Positions 44,554-56,580 of a DNA stretch of 64,000 nt are shown here, piece by piece. Position numbers and translations under genes: made by a program. The DNA comes from Plicaturopsis crispa FD-325 SS-3. Taxonomy: Eukaryota > Basidiomycota > Agaricomycetes > Amylocorticiales > Amylocorticiaceae. The notes beneath the pieces were generated by a model that saw only the letters and a list, made by a program, of their open reading frames with translations, made no database searches and had not been told where the DNA came from. Location: contig KN832556.1 in the NCBI GenBank assembly GCA_000827205.1, positions 413,436 to 477,435 of the forward strand. Reading direction: 5' to 3'. The stretch's first letter is position 1. Each line of letters starts with the position of its first letter.

Positions 44554-47500
44554 TTGCCTCCATCGTTCATCGTTGCTCTCCCACCGACGCCCATGTCGGC
44601 CGCTGCGCCCCTCAAATCTCTCGCAGCCCCCCTAGGGCGCAGAACCGCCACCCTAGGGCACAGAACCGTACTCACCACTCGCGGAATCAGGGCGGGCGCC
44701 GACCGGTATACAGCTATCTGGGCGTTCTTCAAGCAGCAGCACACGACCACAGGCAGTTCTGCAGCACGACTGTCTGGAGGTCCGAGGCCTCTCGAATGGA
44801 ACGCACACTCGTTCCATTCTACGACTCGTCACGCCAGCGTGTGGACACCATGCATCGGAGTGACTGGGACACAGTCCCGATATTATTCTAAAAAGTCTCG
44901 CAGGCATGGAGGGGGGAGGAGCGGTATATTTAGGGACCTAACACAGGCCGACGAGCCTCCCGTCTCAGATGAACATTACAGCAAAAATTCTATATACGAC
45001 GCATCGAATATCCCTGTATCAGCGAACCAGCCTCAAGGATCCTCTTTGCAAAATACGAATGGAGGAGAAGAAGCCACGAGCGCGACGGCTCCCCTCCCAC
45101 ACGACAAGGACGCCAGAAACGAACCCCCACCTCCACAGCCCCCTCCTCATCTATCCCCCTCCCCCTCAGCCAATCCACCTCTCCCTCCTCCCTCTGCCGC
45201 ACCCATCCCACCCCCACCCCCTCCGCCCGCACACAACCTCTCCAACTACCCCCGCTTCATCCGGCGGCTCGTCCTGTCCCTACCGCACCTGCACCGGCCG
45301 ACATTGGACGACTTCCTGAACGTGTCTACGGGATTCTGGCAGCGGACGCGGATCCGGTTCAAGTGGTTCACGATCCGGTCGTTCCGGAAGTTCAATGCGG
45401 ACGATATGTCGGCGTTTGTGACGTGGTTTTTGATGAGCCAGACGTTGTGGATTTTTGTGGGGACGTGCGTATCTTCATTTGTGTTGCGCGTTGAATGAAT
45501 GAGCGCTAATAATGGGGGGAATGCAGGACGACGTTCTTCTCGGTTGTTTTCGCGACAGCTAATAGTTTGCGGCTGCAAGGTACGCAAACTCCCGACACCC
45601 AGTATGAACAGTGCAGTTGATCGAGCTATATTGTAGAATACGTCGCGCGGGGGATCAGCGACTACCTGACCTCCGAGACGGGCGTGACCATCGTCTTCGA
45701 GTCCGCGATCGTGCCGAAATGGAAAGACTCGCGCATATCGTTCAAGCACGTGTTCATCTCCCGGCGCCCGCCCCCCTCTTCCTCCTCCTCCTCGCATAAA
45801 CGCAGGAAGAACAATGCACACATGGCGGCGGTGGGGTACGATGTGAGCAACCACCCCGCGTACCACCACGTCGGGGACGACGAGGACGAGCACCCCTCCG
45901 CCACCTCCCGCGCCTCCGGGGAGGATGGGGAGGATGGGAATGGAGAGGATGAGGAGGATGACAACTGGTCGAAATTCGACCTGAACGTGGACTCGATCGA
46001 CGTGACGCTGTCGCTGAGGCGGTGGCTGGATGGGAAGGGCCTGGTGGAGGACGCGGTGGTTAAGGGTGTGCGTGGGGTTTTGGGTGAGTTTTCCCCTCCT
46101 CCCTCTATCCTATGTATTGTTTGGGATCTCATTGAATGAACGATGCAACGATCGAACGATTGAATGACATTGATTGACGTGAACAGACCGCCGTTCGATC
46201 CACTGGGACCCCCTCCACCCGCTCGACCCCGCCTCCTTCCGGCACGTCGCGCGCCAGGGCGACTTCGAACTCGCCTCCCTCCAGCTCGAGGACGTCCTCA
46301 TCACCGTCTACCAGCCCTCCCCCTCCCCCACCTCAACTTCCCGGTCCAATAGCTCCGCGTACCGGTCGGCTAACGCGCGCGAGCCCCGGCCATTCACCGC
46401 ATCGATATTCCGCGCGGACCTGCGCGGGCTGCGGAAGCGCTGGCTGTTCTACGACTTCCTGTGCGCGGAGAGCGTGGTGGGGCAGTTTGACGGGTGTCTG
46501 TTCAGTTTGCACCGGCCGCAGAGTATTGGGCGGACGACGGAGGCGGATTTGAGGGAGGGGCAGTGGGGGAGGATGGTTAGTGCTTTTCCTTTTTTTCTTT
46601 GCACTTCTCCTTACCCTCTTTCCTTCTTTGCACTTCCCTACCCTTGCACTTGGTGTTGATACGAGCTAACGTGACCCGCCGAACAGACCCGCATCCGCAT
46701 CGACGGCGTCAACGTCGACCACATGCGCGGCTCCACCACCGCAGCGGACGACGGCCCCGTCTCCTGGATCACTTCAGGCAAAGTGGACGCCGTGCTCGAT
46801 ATCAAGTTCCCCCGTGACCCAAGTGAGATGGAGCCGCTCAATGTGCTGCTGGAGGGGATTGCGGACGCGATTACGAACACGGCGTATGAGTTTATTCCGG
46901 GGCAGAGGGAGCTTGCGAAGCCGCCTCTTAGTGCTCCTCCTTACGATGAATCGGGGGCGGCTGCGGCGAGGAAAGCAGGGAAAGAGGGGAAATGGGAAGG
47001 CGAGGGGGCGCAAGAAGAGAAGGACGACGTGCCGCGCGTGGTGGTAGACATCGACCTGCGATTCCGGGACCTGAAAGCTGCGGTGCCGATTTTTGCGCAG
47101 GAGCTGTCTTATAGGAACAACGCGCTCATACGGCCGATTGTCGCGTTTATAAAGTGCGTCCATTCTCCCAGTCACCTATCTATGCCTATGTGGAGAGGAA
47201 ATGCTAACGGTGGAACGGGGGGATAGTGCGAACAGGACGCTGGTGCCGATCCATTGTCGGGTGGTGAAGGACCTGGGGGACTTTGATGGGGCTTGGACAG
47301 TGAGTCTCCGTCTTCACTATTTCTTTACATCGTGCAATGCTCATGCCGGTGGACAGATGTGGGAAAGTGCGTACAGTATTACACAAATATTGCATACTCT
47401 GACCTCTGACCCCTTCCTGCAGCTGGCCTAATGGACGAGATATCCGCCAAAGTAAGCTTCCTCCCCTACAACTTAAAAAACGATTGCCCGCGAACTAACG

Positions 47501-47697
47501 ACGCCCCGACTTAGATCTACGACGCCCTCGCGTACCACGTCACACAAGCGAACATGAACGGGCGGATCCGGACGGTGAGCCTGTGGTCGCTGCAGATGAC
47601 GGCGTCTGCGGTGCTGAATGCGCTGCGGGCGGGGGTGGACCCGGTGTCGGCGCATTTGCGGGAGGTGTATAGGGGGAGGGGGGTTTTGCCTGCGTGA
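44554..47697 (+). CDS. MDM31: Mdm31/Mdm32 mitochondrial inner-membrane protein
   Basis: Inner-membrane protein needed for mitochondrial shape, nucleoid inheritance and cardiolipin balance. Arg-rich, acid-free N-terminus fits a presequence (APLGRRTATLGHRTVLTTRG); a second ATG at 44593 is possible. A Pro-rich low-complexity part follows (about residues 170-230). Core: NVSTGFWQRTRIRFKWFTIR, SAFVTWFLMSQTLWIFVGT (membrane segment), TTFFSVVFATANSLRLQ, EYVARGISDYLTSETGVTIV, FESAIVPKWKDSRISFKHVF. Then an acidic insert, FDLNVDSIDVTLSLRRWLDG, GLVEDAVVKGVRGVL, DVLITVYQPSPSPTSTS, FRADLRGLRKRWLFYDFLC, RIRIDGVNVDHMR and the C-terminal ISAKIYDALAYHV. Seven introns. Intact. Confidence 0.93.
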
Positions 47698-48772
47698 CGC
47701 CTGGGGTGTTGCCTGCGTGAAACCGACGTGTGTTCCTGAGTAGTGGGCGGTGGGCAGTGGGCAGCAGGTGGTGGACAACCGAGGTGTGTGGCCGTCCTGT
47801 GTTCGCTCGCCTGTGCGGTGATCGCTAACCTGACCTGTGCTCCCTGCTCAGCGCTCAGCCCGTTGCTCGCATGTTCGTATGGGCATCCGGGAGTCTCGGG
47901 GCGGCGACTTAGTCAAGTACGCGAGCGATTCAATCAAGTCGGCGGGCGCCTCGACCATGTGGCATGTTGCTCGGGCTGAACCGAACGGGCGCTCGGTCGG
48001 TCGCACGTTTGCTGGCGCCGCCGCCGCCGATCCACGCATGCGAGCCGATCCATGTATGCCACGAAGAGTCTCCGTAAATACGCAAACGCAAAGAGCCTCC
48101 GTCTCCGTAAACACGCAGAGAGCGGCCATCGATTCGAGGGCCTTGCCAGAAATGTCGATACGAAAATGAAGAATGAAGAGATCGGGCGGACGGATCGGGC
48201 GGGGTTTGTATGGAGGCGCGATAAGATAAGATTCGCTGCTCCTCCCTCCCTCCCTCCTGTTGCTCGATGCTCCGTGTTTCCTCGCGCAGCTCATGAGAAA
48301 TGCAGCGAAGCTTGGGCTTGTAAGGGAGACGGTGTGATTGGGTAGACGATACTGGGGGGAGGTGGGACGAAGGTAGAGCTGCAATTGCGCGCCACACAAA
48401 TGCAGCTCTACTTGGAAGCCCGACCGGGTAAAAGCCACAGCTACCCTGGCAATCCCATGTGTGCACCAATACTTAGACTCACCCGGGGGGCTGCTGACCC
48501 TGCACTCGCCCCGAGAATGCATGTGCATATAGTACACCCGTATACGTATACGTCAACCGGCTCGTGCACATCAAGAAACTGAAAGCCCTTCTCCTGTACT
48601 TACGGATGAGCACGGCGAAATTCGTAGATATGGCCCGCGAATTCTCCGATAACGGGTCCTCCGGGCTCTTGTATAGATGTACACACGGCTGGGGCGAGAA
48701 TGGAGAGGCCCAGCGTCCAGACTCAGCCGGTATGCAGCCACCCGGATGGCTCGGGGCTCCTGCGTCCGTTGG

Positions 48773-48839
48773 GCCCGCATTCAACTGGACTTGCGGTCGC
48801 ATTCAACTGCACTCGGGCCCGCATACGACTCAACTTGCG
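48773..48839. repeat. Three imperfect tandem units of about 22 bases
   Basis: Units 48773-48795, 48796-48816 and 48817-48839 share the core CGCATTCAACTG...CTTGCG; units 1 and 3 are closest. Confidence 0.75.
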
Positions 48840-49377
48840 CAGGTGGCCGCTAACATGGCCATAATGGCGGTGTCTAGCGTAGAGACGACGACGAACACGG
48901 CTAGCGAACTGCCCGTGCACATCTATCTACCTCGCTCGCCCGGGGAAAGCTTGCGTTGGGGGATCAAAACGCTATGTATGTAACAACGTAACGGACGCAA
49001 ATCAAGTCGTAGTGGTCCGTTTGGAGTAGTGGCCCGTTTGCCCCAGGCCTTGTTCAGGCCGCAGGTTTCCACAGCAGCGTCTGCCTCTCCTTGTCCTCTA
49101 GCACGCGCTTGCACAACATAACGTAGAATAAGAGATGAAAATAAAAGACAACTCGTAGTAGAGAAAAAAGAAAGGCGGTGTGCCTTGAAAGTTGACGGCG
49201 TGAATTGATGCTGTTTTGGTTTCTGTTTCCGCCACCCGTCCGGTCCTCCCGCTTAGTCCGACTCGACTAATTGTTCGCTAGTCGTCTCTCTCCTCCCACC
49301 CCCATCTTCCCTCCTCCTTCCGTCCCATCCTTTCCCGCCTCCCTCCCTCCGCCTGCATTTCTACTTAGGGCGTAAAC

Positions 49378-49412
49378 GCAAAGGCAAAGGCAAAGGCAAA
49401 GGCAAAGGCAAA
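49378..49412. repeat. Hexamer microsatellite (GCAAAG)5.8
   Basis: Five perfect GCAAAG units plus GCAAA, ending five bases before the ATG of the next gene, hence in its 5' leader. Confidence 0.95.
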
Positions 49413-49417
49413 CCAAA

Positions 49418-51499
49418 ATGCACGCCTCCTCATCTACAGCAGCGGCGGCGAACAACAGGCCCAAGAAACGGTGAGCACCCTCTACCCCGTGGGCGCTAGT
49501 TAGTCAGTTACTCATGCAGGGTGGACGGACAGCAGACGATTCACGCGCGAGCAGCTGGTTAGGAACCTCGAAGTGAGCATTCACCCTTACATCCGTCTAT
49601 CTAGTTCCCTGGGATACTGCGTTGTCTCTGTCGACGTACGCTGACACACGCTGAAGATCATCGGGACCCTCTCGGCGCTGCTGCCGCCGGACCTCCCGCC
49701 TTCGCCGCCTGCGTCGAGGGCGGGCTCGCCTGCGCCTGGATCAGCGTCGCACGCGGCGTCAGGATCGGGGTCGTATGGCTCGTCGGGGTCGGGGTCGGGA
49801 TCGGGGTCGAAGCGCAAGGCCGCCGACGTCGAGAGTAATAGTCATAATAACAAGCGCCCACGTACGAGTGCAAGCCACCTCCTACCACCGCCGCCAGCGC
49901 CGCACCGCCAACCTAAATTCGAGCCCAAGACAGGGCCATCCTCGTCTTTCCGCCCTAAAGCAGAGCCGTCGCTCCGCCCGAAATCAGAGCCATCGGAGGA
50001 CGGCGAGGTGCGCGATGAGGGCGTGGAGGCGCCTACGCCGAAAGTTGAGGTGAGGGATGAGCAATTTAAGGTTGAGAAGGTCGAGGCTCGCGATGTGAAA
50101 GTCGAGGCCCCTGCACCGAAAGTCGAGGCGGTAGCGTCGCAGGCACTGGTAGCACCATCGCAAGTGCCCGCCGTCGCCCCCGCCGTAGCGCCCGCCGTCG
50201 CCCCCTCCCAAGTCCCCATCCGCCGCCCCCGGCGCGGCCGCCAACCCGTCGCCTACTGGGACGGCATCCACGACCAATACCACCGCTACGGCCGCATGCT
50301 CAAATACTCCGGCGACGCGCGCTTCTGGTCCACCTTCCCGCCCTCCCACAAAGAGTACCGCCCCCTCCCCTCCCCGCCTCCCCCGGGCTCCCCGTATCAT
50401 CAATTCGGCGGCCTCATCGCGAGGCTGGAGCTGGTGGATGCGCTGGTGTGCTTTACGTATTCGATATGGAGTCGGGATTACTCGAGGGGGATGTGTGCGA
50501 GGGAGACGTGGGGGACGATTGAGGCGTTTTTGGGGTGGTGTAAGGGGAAGTGGGAGGCGGAGGATACGGTGGGGGAGAGGGAGAGGGCGTTTGTCGGGCT
50601 TATGTGCGTCTTCCCTTCCACACCTTTACACATACGTCCTTGGCATATACTGACGTGCGGGCAGATACATGATCGAGGGCTTCATCCACGGACGCAACTC
50701 GGCGTACCAGGCAAAATACTTCCTGGACGCGCAGACGACGAAGCTCGTCGAGTCGTACAAGGGGCTCGTCGCAGAGGCGTGCGCCGAGGCCGAGAGCAAC
50801 CCCGCATCAGGTTCGGGAGCGGGATCGGGGGCATCGGGTGGAGCGGGGGCGGGAGCATCGCCATCATCGCGCACCCCGCCGATGCTGCCCTCGCCCGCGA
50901 GTATCGCACCTGCTAACAGCGCCAACTCCACGCCTACCGGGAACGCCAGCGGCACCCCCCTCTCCGCTAGTGGTAGTTCGGCTGCAGCATCCTCTTCCTC
51001 CTCGTCGGCCACGAAACCCCCAGCGCAGAACACCGGCGCCTGGCCCTCGTCCATCCCGCCCTCCCTCATCCCCGAAAAATACAAATCCGCCCCGCCCCCC
51101 GCACACGTCGCCGCCGCCGCCGCCTCCACCACCCTCCCCATCCCCCCAAAGACCCTCCTCGCCCTGCGAGACCACCTCTCCGCCCTCGCCTCCGCCTCCT
51201 TCTGCATGGACCTCTCCTCCCGTCACTTATCCCTCCCCATCCTCGCACGGCACTTCCCCAGCACCTTCGCGCGCATGGTGGGTTCCAGCTTGGCGCCGCA
51301 CGAGGAGTATGAGGCGGATGTGGAGGACGGGGAGGGGGAGTTGTTGTGGCCGGGGCAGACGGTGACGGGGGAGGGGTTGGGGTGGGTGTGTGCGATGGGG
51401 AAGGCGATGATTGGGGAGATGGGGAGGGAGATTGGGTATGTGGGGTTGAGGGGGGTGGTGGCGAAGCCGGAGCATGGCGCGCCACAGGGGAAGCGGTAG
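49418..51499 (+). CDS. Unassigned nuclear-type protein with disordered N-terminus and helical C-terminus
   Basis: Starts MHASSSTAAAANNRPKKR, then WTDSRRFTREQLVRNLE and IIGTLSALLPPDLPPSPPAS. A Ser-Gly run and a basic patch (KRKAADVE, KRPR) suggest nuclear import; a Lys-Val-Glu-rich repeat and a (VAPA)n run follow. From about residue 240 a folded, helical part: VAYWDGIHDQYHRYGRMLKY, FGGLIARLELVDALVCFTYS, WGTIEAFLGWCKGKWE, ERERAFVGL, IEGFIHGRNSAYQAKYFLDA. Ser/Ala/Pro linker, then PPKTLLALRDHLSALASASF and a final helical segment ending KPEHGAPQGKR. Three introns. No named domain; a distant tie to the AF4/FMR2 C-terminal homology fold is a guess. Confidence 0.75.
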
Positions 51500-52979
51500 G
51501 AGCGTTGGTGTGCGGGGTTCGCCCGCACGTATAGCCCTTTGCTTTTCGTTTCGTTCTCGAGCACGGGTGCCGCGGGATGGGGTGCGCCCCACCGACCCGT
51601 GTCTCACCAGCAGCCACCGAATCAGTCGTCACCGCCAGGCATATCTTGTTGTACTGGTCCTCGTCACGCACGCTGGCTTTCCGCGCCGCAGCCCCTCTGT
51701 CCTCTGCACGCCCCCTCCCATATCTCCATCTTCCTGCCTCTCCACCTACCCATATCGCATTCCGTGTAACCCCACACCCGCAAAACACGACCGACCCGAC
51801 CCGACCCTGTACCACTACCACCTGTACCACCAAAAAGCCGCTCCGCCCGTCCGGCCGCATCGTTCTGACCCCTCGCACTCATACGCATACGCATAGTCGG
51901 CATAGTCCCGACATCTGGCATCCCGACATCTGGCATATCGATCTCGCACCATCCATCCATCCAACTCTTGAACAATGCTCAAACACAATAAACAGGAATA
52001 TAGGAAGACTATATTCACACCCTCATCATCTCAATCATCTCATTTGGATCTATCATCTTCGCTGTTCGCGGTGGGCGGGACGTTCGCTAGCTGCTCATAC
52101 GGAGTCCCCGTGCACTTTCTTCTCGGCGGCTCTTCGTCATTCGATTCGCGGACTGCACTTCGATTTGCGGGCTGCACTCCACCCTTAGCGCGCCGGGTGT
52201 GCCCCGGAGCGCCCTGACTTTTAATTTATTTTCTGCCTGGTCTCGGTTCTGGTTCTCGCGCTCGCGGTTTGAAGGTTTGCAGTTTGAGGTTGAGGAATTA
52301 ATTATATATTAGGCTACTTAGACGGCGATACGAATGTAGCTTGCTTGCTTGATGCTTGATGTCGATGCACTAGCTTGATGCCGACACTGGACAGTCGTTG
52401 CACTGGTTGAGCGTATGCGATGGGTCCGATTCAGACGCGCAATAATGCCTGTGCCGACTTAGCACGGCCGCGAACTCGACCCGGGAGATGAACTCCGTGT
52501 CATCTCGGAAACACTGAGACCCGTGCTCACAGCACCGTGCATGACGGGCATACGGGTTGTACATGTGAGCACCTGTGAGAGGGCCCACATCTCGGGGGTC
52601 GTCGGGTGAGCCTGGGTAACGCACCTGTGCACGCCATACCACTGGCACTCCGGCCACGTCAGGCGGACAAGGGACAGTATGCTCAGGTCGCCACACACAT
52701 GCACATGCACATATCGCCGAGGAGACTGCGACGGCCAGAAGTAGGGTAGAGACGCGGGGGCGTTCTGCATTGGTTTCAACAATGTGGCATGCATATGACG
52801 TAGAGCGTAGACACATAGAGCATGGGGTGTTCGTTCGTGTGGGGGGAAGAAGAAAATGGAATGGAAGGTGAAACCCGAATGCATTGCAAGAGACGAAAGC
52901 CAAAAACCCGTGCCGCACTTCGCCCTCTTTCCTCCTTTTTTCTCCGAGACGCGGCCGAGAAGAGTGTACAAGGGGGTTT
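51500..52979. other. Long convergent intergenic region
   Basis: About 1.5 kb between the 3' ends of the preceding gene and RPS5. Short direct repeats (GACATCTGGCAT twice at about 51911-51938; GCTTGATG units near 52345-52380). The long frames here are shadows with no domain. Confidence 0.45.
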
Positions 52980-53840
52980 TCACCGATTGGACTTGGCGAC
53001 ACGCTCGAGCTCGTCCTTTTTCTGTTTTTCGTAGCAGTGTATTAGTGGGAAGGTGGGAAATCTGGACGAATGCTGGACGAACCTTGATGGCGTACGAGTT
53101 CGAAGAGCCCTTGGCGGCGTTGATGAGTTCGTCGGCCAAGCACTCTGCAACGGACTTGACGTTACGGAACGCAGATTCCCGTGTCTGCAAAACAAATTCA
53201 AAATTCAGCCTCTGGGCCTCGTTGTAGCTGCGACGATATACATACACCGGTGGTGAGGAGGGACACAGACTGGTTGACCCGCCTGAGCGGCGAGACATCG
53301 ACAGCCTGGCGGCGGACGGTACCCTGCGAGCCGATACGTGTCGAGTCCTCGCGGGGCCCGGTGTTCACGATGGCGTCGACGAGAACCTGAATGGGGTTCT
53401 GGTCCGTGAGGAGGTGGATGATCTCGAACGCGTGTGCGACGATGCGGACGGCGAGCAGCTTCTTGCCGTTGTTGCGGCCCTTCATCATCAGGCTGTGCGT
53501 GCCCACAATCAGCCCCGCGCGCTGCTGCTACAATGGATGGGTGGAGGAAAGCGCACCTGTCAACGAGACGCTCGACAATCGGCATCTGCGCCTTCTTGAA
53601 CTGCTTCTTGGCGTAACGGCCGGCGGTGTGGGGCAGGTAGACGGCATGGCGGACTTGGATGTAGTCCGTCAGCGAGATGTCCTTCACCTCGACACTGTGC
53701 GATTCGGTTTCTTGTTAGCCTCGATAGTCCGCTGCTGCGATAACGCGCCGCACGCACTCCTGGGTATCCCACTTTCCGAACAGCTTGATTTCCTGTCCGA
53801 GCTTGGAGACGTCCTTGGGGAGCGTTGCGACGGCGGCCAT
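52980..53840 (-). CDS. RPS5: 40S ribosomal protein S5 (uS7)
   Basis: Small-subunit head protein at the mRNA exit. Starts [28 protein letters not shown]; then [140 protein letters not shown]; last exon [13 protein letters not shown]. Four introns, the last about 60 bases, joining AIK to KKDE. Near-universal sequence and length (about 200 residues). No snoRNA boxes recognised in the introns. Confidence 0.97.
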
Positions 53841-54385
53841 TTTGACGGTGTTTCTTGAGGGGGAGAAGGAGGAGAGGGACCGCTGGAACTTGTAATTACT
53901 TTTTGTCGACCGGATATTTCGTCGAGCTCAGCGTCCGCCTCAATTGGCCTGTTTGCGATTGTTGTGTCCGCCTCAAAATCAAGGTTTGCAAGATGCAACA
54001 TCGTGGGAGAATCTGACATAATACTGTACAGTTGCCCCTGCCCACCGTCCTGGTCGATAATTTTGTAACAAATGTACAGCTGCTGAAGCGCTGAACGGTG
54101 AATGCTGCAATTCTAAGTATCATATAGGTATACAGTTTCGTACGAGAGTCGATGGATGCGGCGCGGTGCGTATACAGTGTGGAAATACATGAGACAACGA
54201 GGACAAGTTCGTGGAGGACGCGATGACCGAAACAACAGATGGAAGAACTATGTGGGATCCTGTATCGTATAATGAAGATGAACCGTGAATGCAAAGCGAA
54301 TGCGAGAAAATGCAGAGTGCAACGTAACATGCATGCTGAGGGGACCGTGTTATAATGCTGGAGAGTCGAGGGGGCGGGCGTCCAT
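53841..54385. other. Intergenic
   Basis: Upstream of RPS5 and downstream of the next leftward gene. No coding support; presumed RPS5 promoter in the first 200-300 bases. Confidence 0.4.
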
Positions 54386-55933
54386 TCACGCATCGCTAGC
54401 CAGCGCCCGCGCCTCGTGCTCCATGGCGCTCTGCGTCCACAGGCGCCGCTCCTTCTCCTCGTGCGCCTTGTCCTCCGCCGCCCGGCGCGCCACGACCTCC
54501 CTGCGCACATGCGCCAGCGCAGCCTGCTCCGAGCGGCGCGCGCCCTCCGCACGCGCCTCCGCGTCGTCCAGGCGTCGTTCCGCCTGCCGCCGTCGCGCCT
54601 GCTCCGCCGCCAGGTCGTCCTCCAGCCGTTGCGTGTACGGCATGCGCGCGGGCCCGTGGAGCACGGTCGCGTCGGGGAGGGCGGGCGCCGCCGCCGTGAA
54701 GGAGCGCATGAGCCCGAGCGTGTTTGTAGCGGGTGGGTCGGGGCCGGTGCTGCCGAGCGCGCCGTAGACGCACCGCAGCCATTTCGCGGCGTTGTTGCTG
54801 TGCTCGACGGCGGAGGGGTCGTTGGGGCCTGCATGCCGGGAAAGGTCGTGCTCGCAGCTGGACAGTAGGAGGTATGCGGGCTTCATGTCCGGCTGGCGGG
54901 CACCGTCGTCGGTCATCACTAGTTGCGGAGGAGGTCAGCATTGGAGTGTAGCGCAAGCGAAAATCCCGACGCGTGCACGTACTTTTGACAAGGGCTGTGG
55001 TAACTGTGACGGCTGACCGCGGGTTCTGCAGGCGACGGTACTGGGCAGCGACAGTCATCCACGCACCTGGCGGCGCCATAGTGGCCTGGAGGAGCTTCAC
55101 GATCCCGGCGGGATCATGATCCAGCCCCTCGAGGTCATACGTGATCTTCTCGCCACACAACTTAAGCAGTATCTTCGACGAGGGAGACAATGTAGGAAAG
55201 CTACTCGGGGCAGCCTCCGCTGGGACGGTAGCAAGGGCCGGAAGGCTTTGGGGATCGGAATGAGGGGACGCTATTGATAGTGGGGACAACGGAGAGGGAG
55301 GTTGCCGCGCGCGTTCAGGCTCGTGTTCGTTCGTGCGTTTTCGCGTTGGAATATGGATGTCGCCCGATTTCAGGACATGCAGAAAGGTGGACGGCGATGG
55401 CGCAGGCGTCGGAGGTAGCTCGGCCACGGACATGTTCGCGCTGGACGATGTCACGGAGCTATGTGTTACAAACGCGTTGTGGGTATTCGACGGGCCCGCA
55501 CTCGCGTTGTCGAGCTCGGTCGCTAACTTCTTGGTGGCGTGGCCCGCGTCGACGGCCCACGGGCTCTTGCGTTTCAGAGTTCCCTCAGACACGACCATCG
55601 TGTCGAACTCGTCGCGCAGGGTCTGGCTCTCGCTGAGCGCGTGGAGCACCACCGTGATCCCACAGACAGTAAACTTGCCGAGGGTGCGCGGAATGTCGGA
55701 CTCCGTCGCATACTCGACGAAATACTGTGCACTCGCGCGTGGCGTTGCATGCGAGTAGACATTAGTTCTAGAGACCGAGATAAAAACGCGTTAAATCGCT
55801 GTGAACACGATACTGATGAGAGGAACGACGCGTACATGGCATTACCGTTTACGAGCAGTTTACGAACGTCGATCACGCTCGTTGAAGATAATGTAGGGAA
55901 CTCGAGCTTGACGACACGATCTGTGCGAGCCAT
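54386..55933 (-). CDS. Unassigned protein with C-terminal coiled coil
   Basis: Starts MARTDRVVKLEFPTLSSTSV, then after an intron TPRASAQYFVEYATESDIPR, GKFTVCGITVVLHALSESQT. A Ser/Pro-rich linker carries AELPPTPAPSPSTFLHVLKS and LSPLSIASPHSDPQSLPALA. Next PSSKILLKLCGEKITYDLEG, KLLQATMAPPGAWMTVAAQY. After a further intron, AYLLLSSCEHDLSRHAG, NNAAKWLRCVYGALG and a long Ala/Arg/Glu coiled coil (QRLEDDLAAEQARRRQAERR) to the end. About 480 residues, three exons. No domain recognised. The Arg/Ala-rich coiled coil generates long shadow frames on both strands. Confidence 0.72.
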
Positions 55934-56580
55934 GGCCGCGAACGCGAGGCGGAGGGGGGAATTCGCGGAGAAGGGGAGGAATGTCGACAAAAGTCGTGTT
56001 GAAGCTGAAAGGTAAGGGCAGAATTGCACGCCGGCGCCACTAAACTTGATCGACGTCGGCTCTTGAACTCAAACTTCCATGTTCGTTTTGGTTTATCGTC
56101 GGAACACTCTAATGCGGGCCCTGACGATATGTGGGGGATCTCTCTGCCTGAAAGTGTACTCGTCTCTCGATACGCGGCTCGCTCATGTTTCCGTCATCGA
56201 AGGAATCGCTGGGCACATCTTATCGAGCCTGAGGTACTCCGAGTCAACGTCTCAATCTGCGCGCCAATGCAGCGTCCACATCTCGCGACTTGACATAAGT
56301 AGCTGCGTTGTCATGGGCGTACATTGTGCGCGGTGTGTCGTTTAGGTGCGCAGTATTACTCCTCGTCCCGATGGGAGGCCCAGGGCTGATACGAATATAC
56401 ACATAGGGTTTGGCCGTGCTAGAGGCTTATTCGCCGCCGCGCTGTTAGCTTGAGTCCGAACGCCGGGGCATGGGGCCTCCCCACCAGCATCGATAAGCAC
56501 TGTCTCTTCGTCGCCGCGCCCGCGGCACCTCGATAGTTGCGTGCGCGCCATTTCGCAAGCGCTCAAAACGAAACCATCCG
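55934..56580. other. Intergenic, CpG-normal
   Basis: Upstream of the coiled-coil gene. No coding support. CpG dinucleotides are frequent up to the last one at 56579-56580, where composition changes abruptly. Confidence 0.5.

Larger units (their letters stand above)
47698..49417. other. Long intergenic region with short imperfect repeats
   Basis: About 1.7 kb with no supported gene. It holds imperfect repeats around 48065-48119 and 48773-48839 and a hexamer array at 49378-49412. Several 60-230-codon frames on both strands overlap and carry no motifs. Confidence 0.45.

Noticed and set aside
48773-48839. CRISPR-like repeat array
   Set aside because: Units are adjacent and imperfect, with no spacers, and the genome is eukaryotic.
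51066-51878. 270-codon minus-strand frame over the 3' part of the disordered nuclear-type gene
   Set aside because: Shadow of a Ser/Pro/Ala-rich exon; product is Gly/Arg/Pro-rich without motifs.
54396-55652. 418-codon frame running past the splice donor of the coiled-coil gene
   Set aside because: After the donor at about 54980 it turns into an Arg-rich shadow; the spliced frame gives a regular coiled coil.
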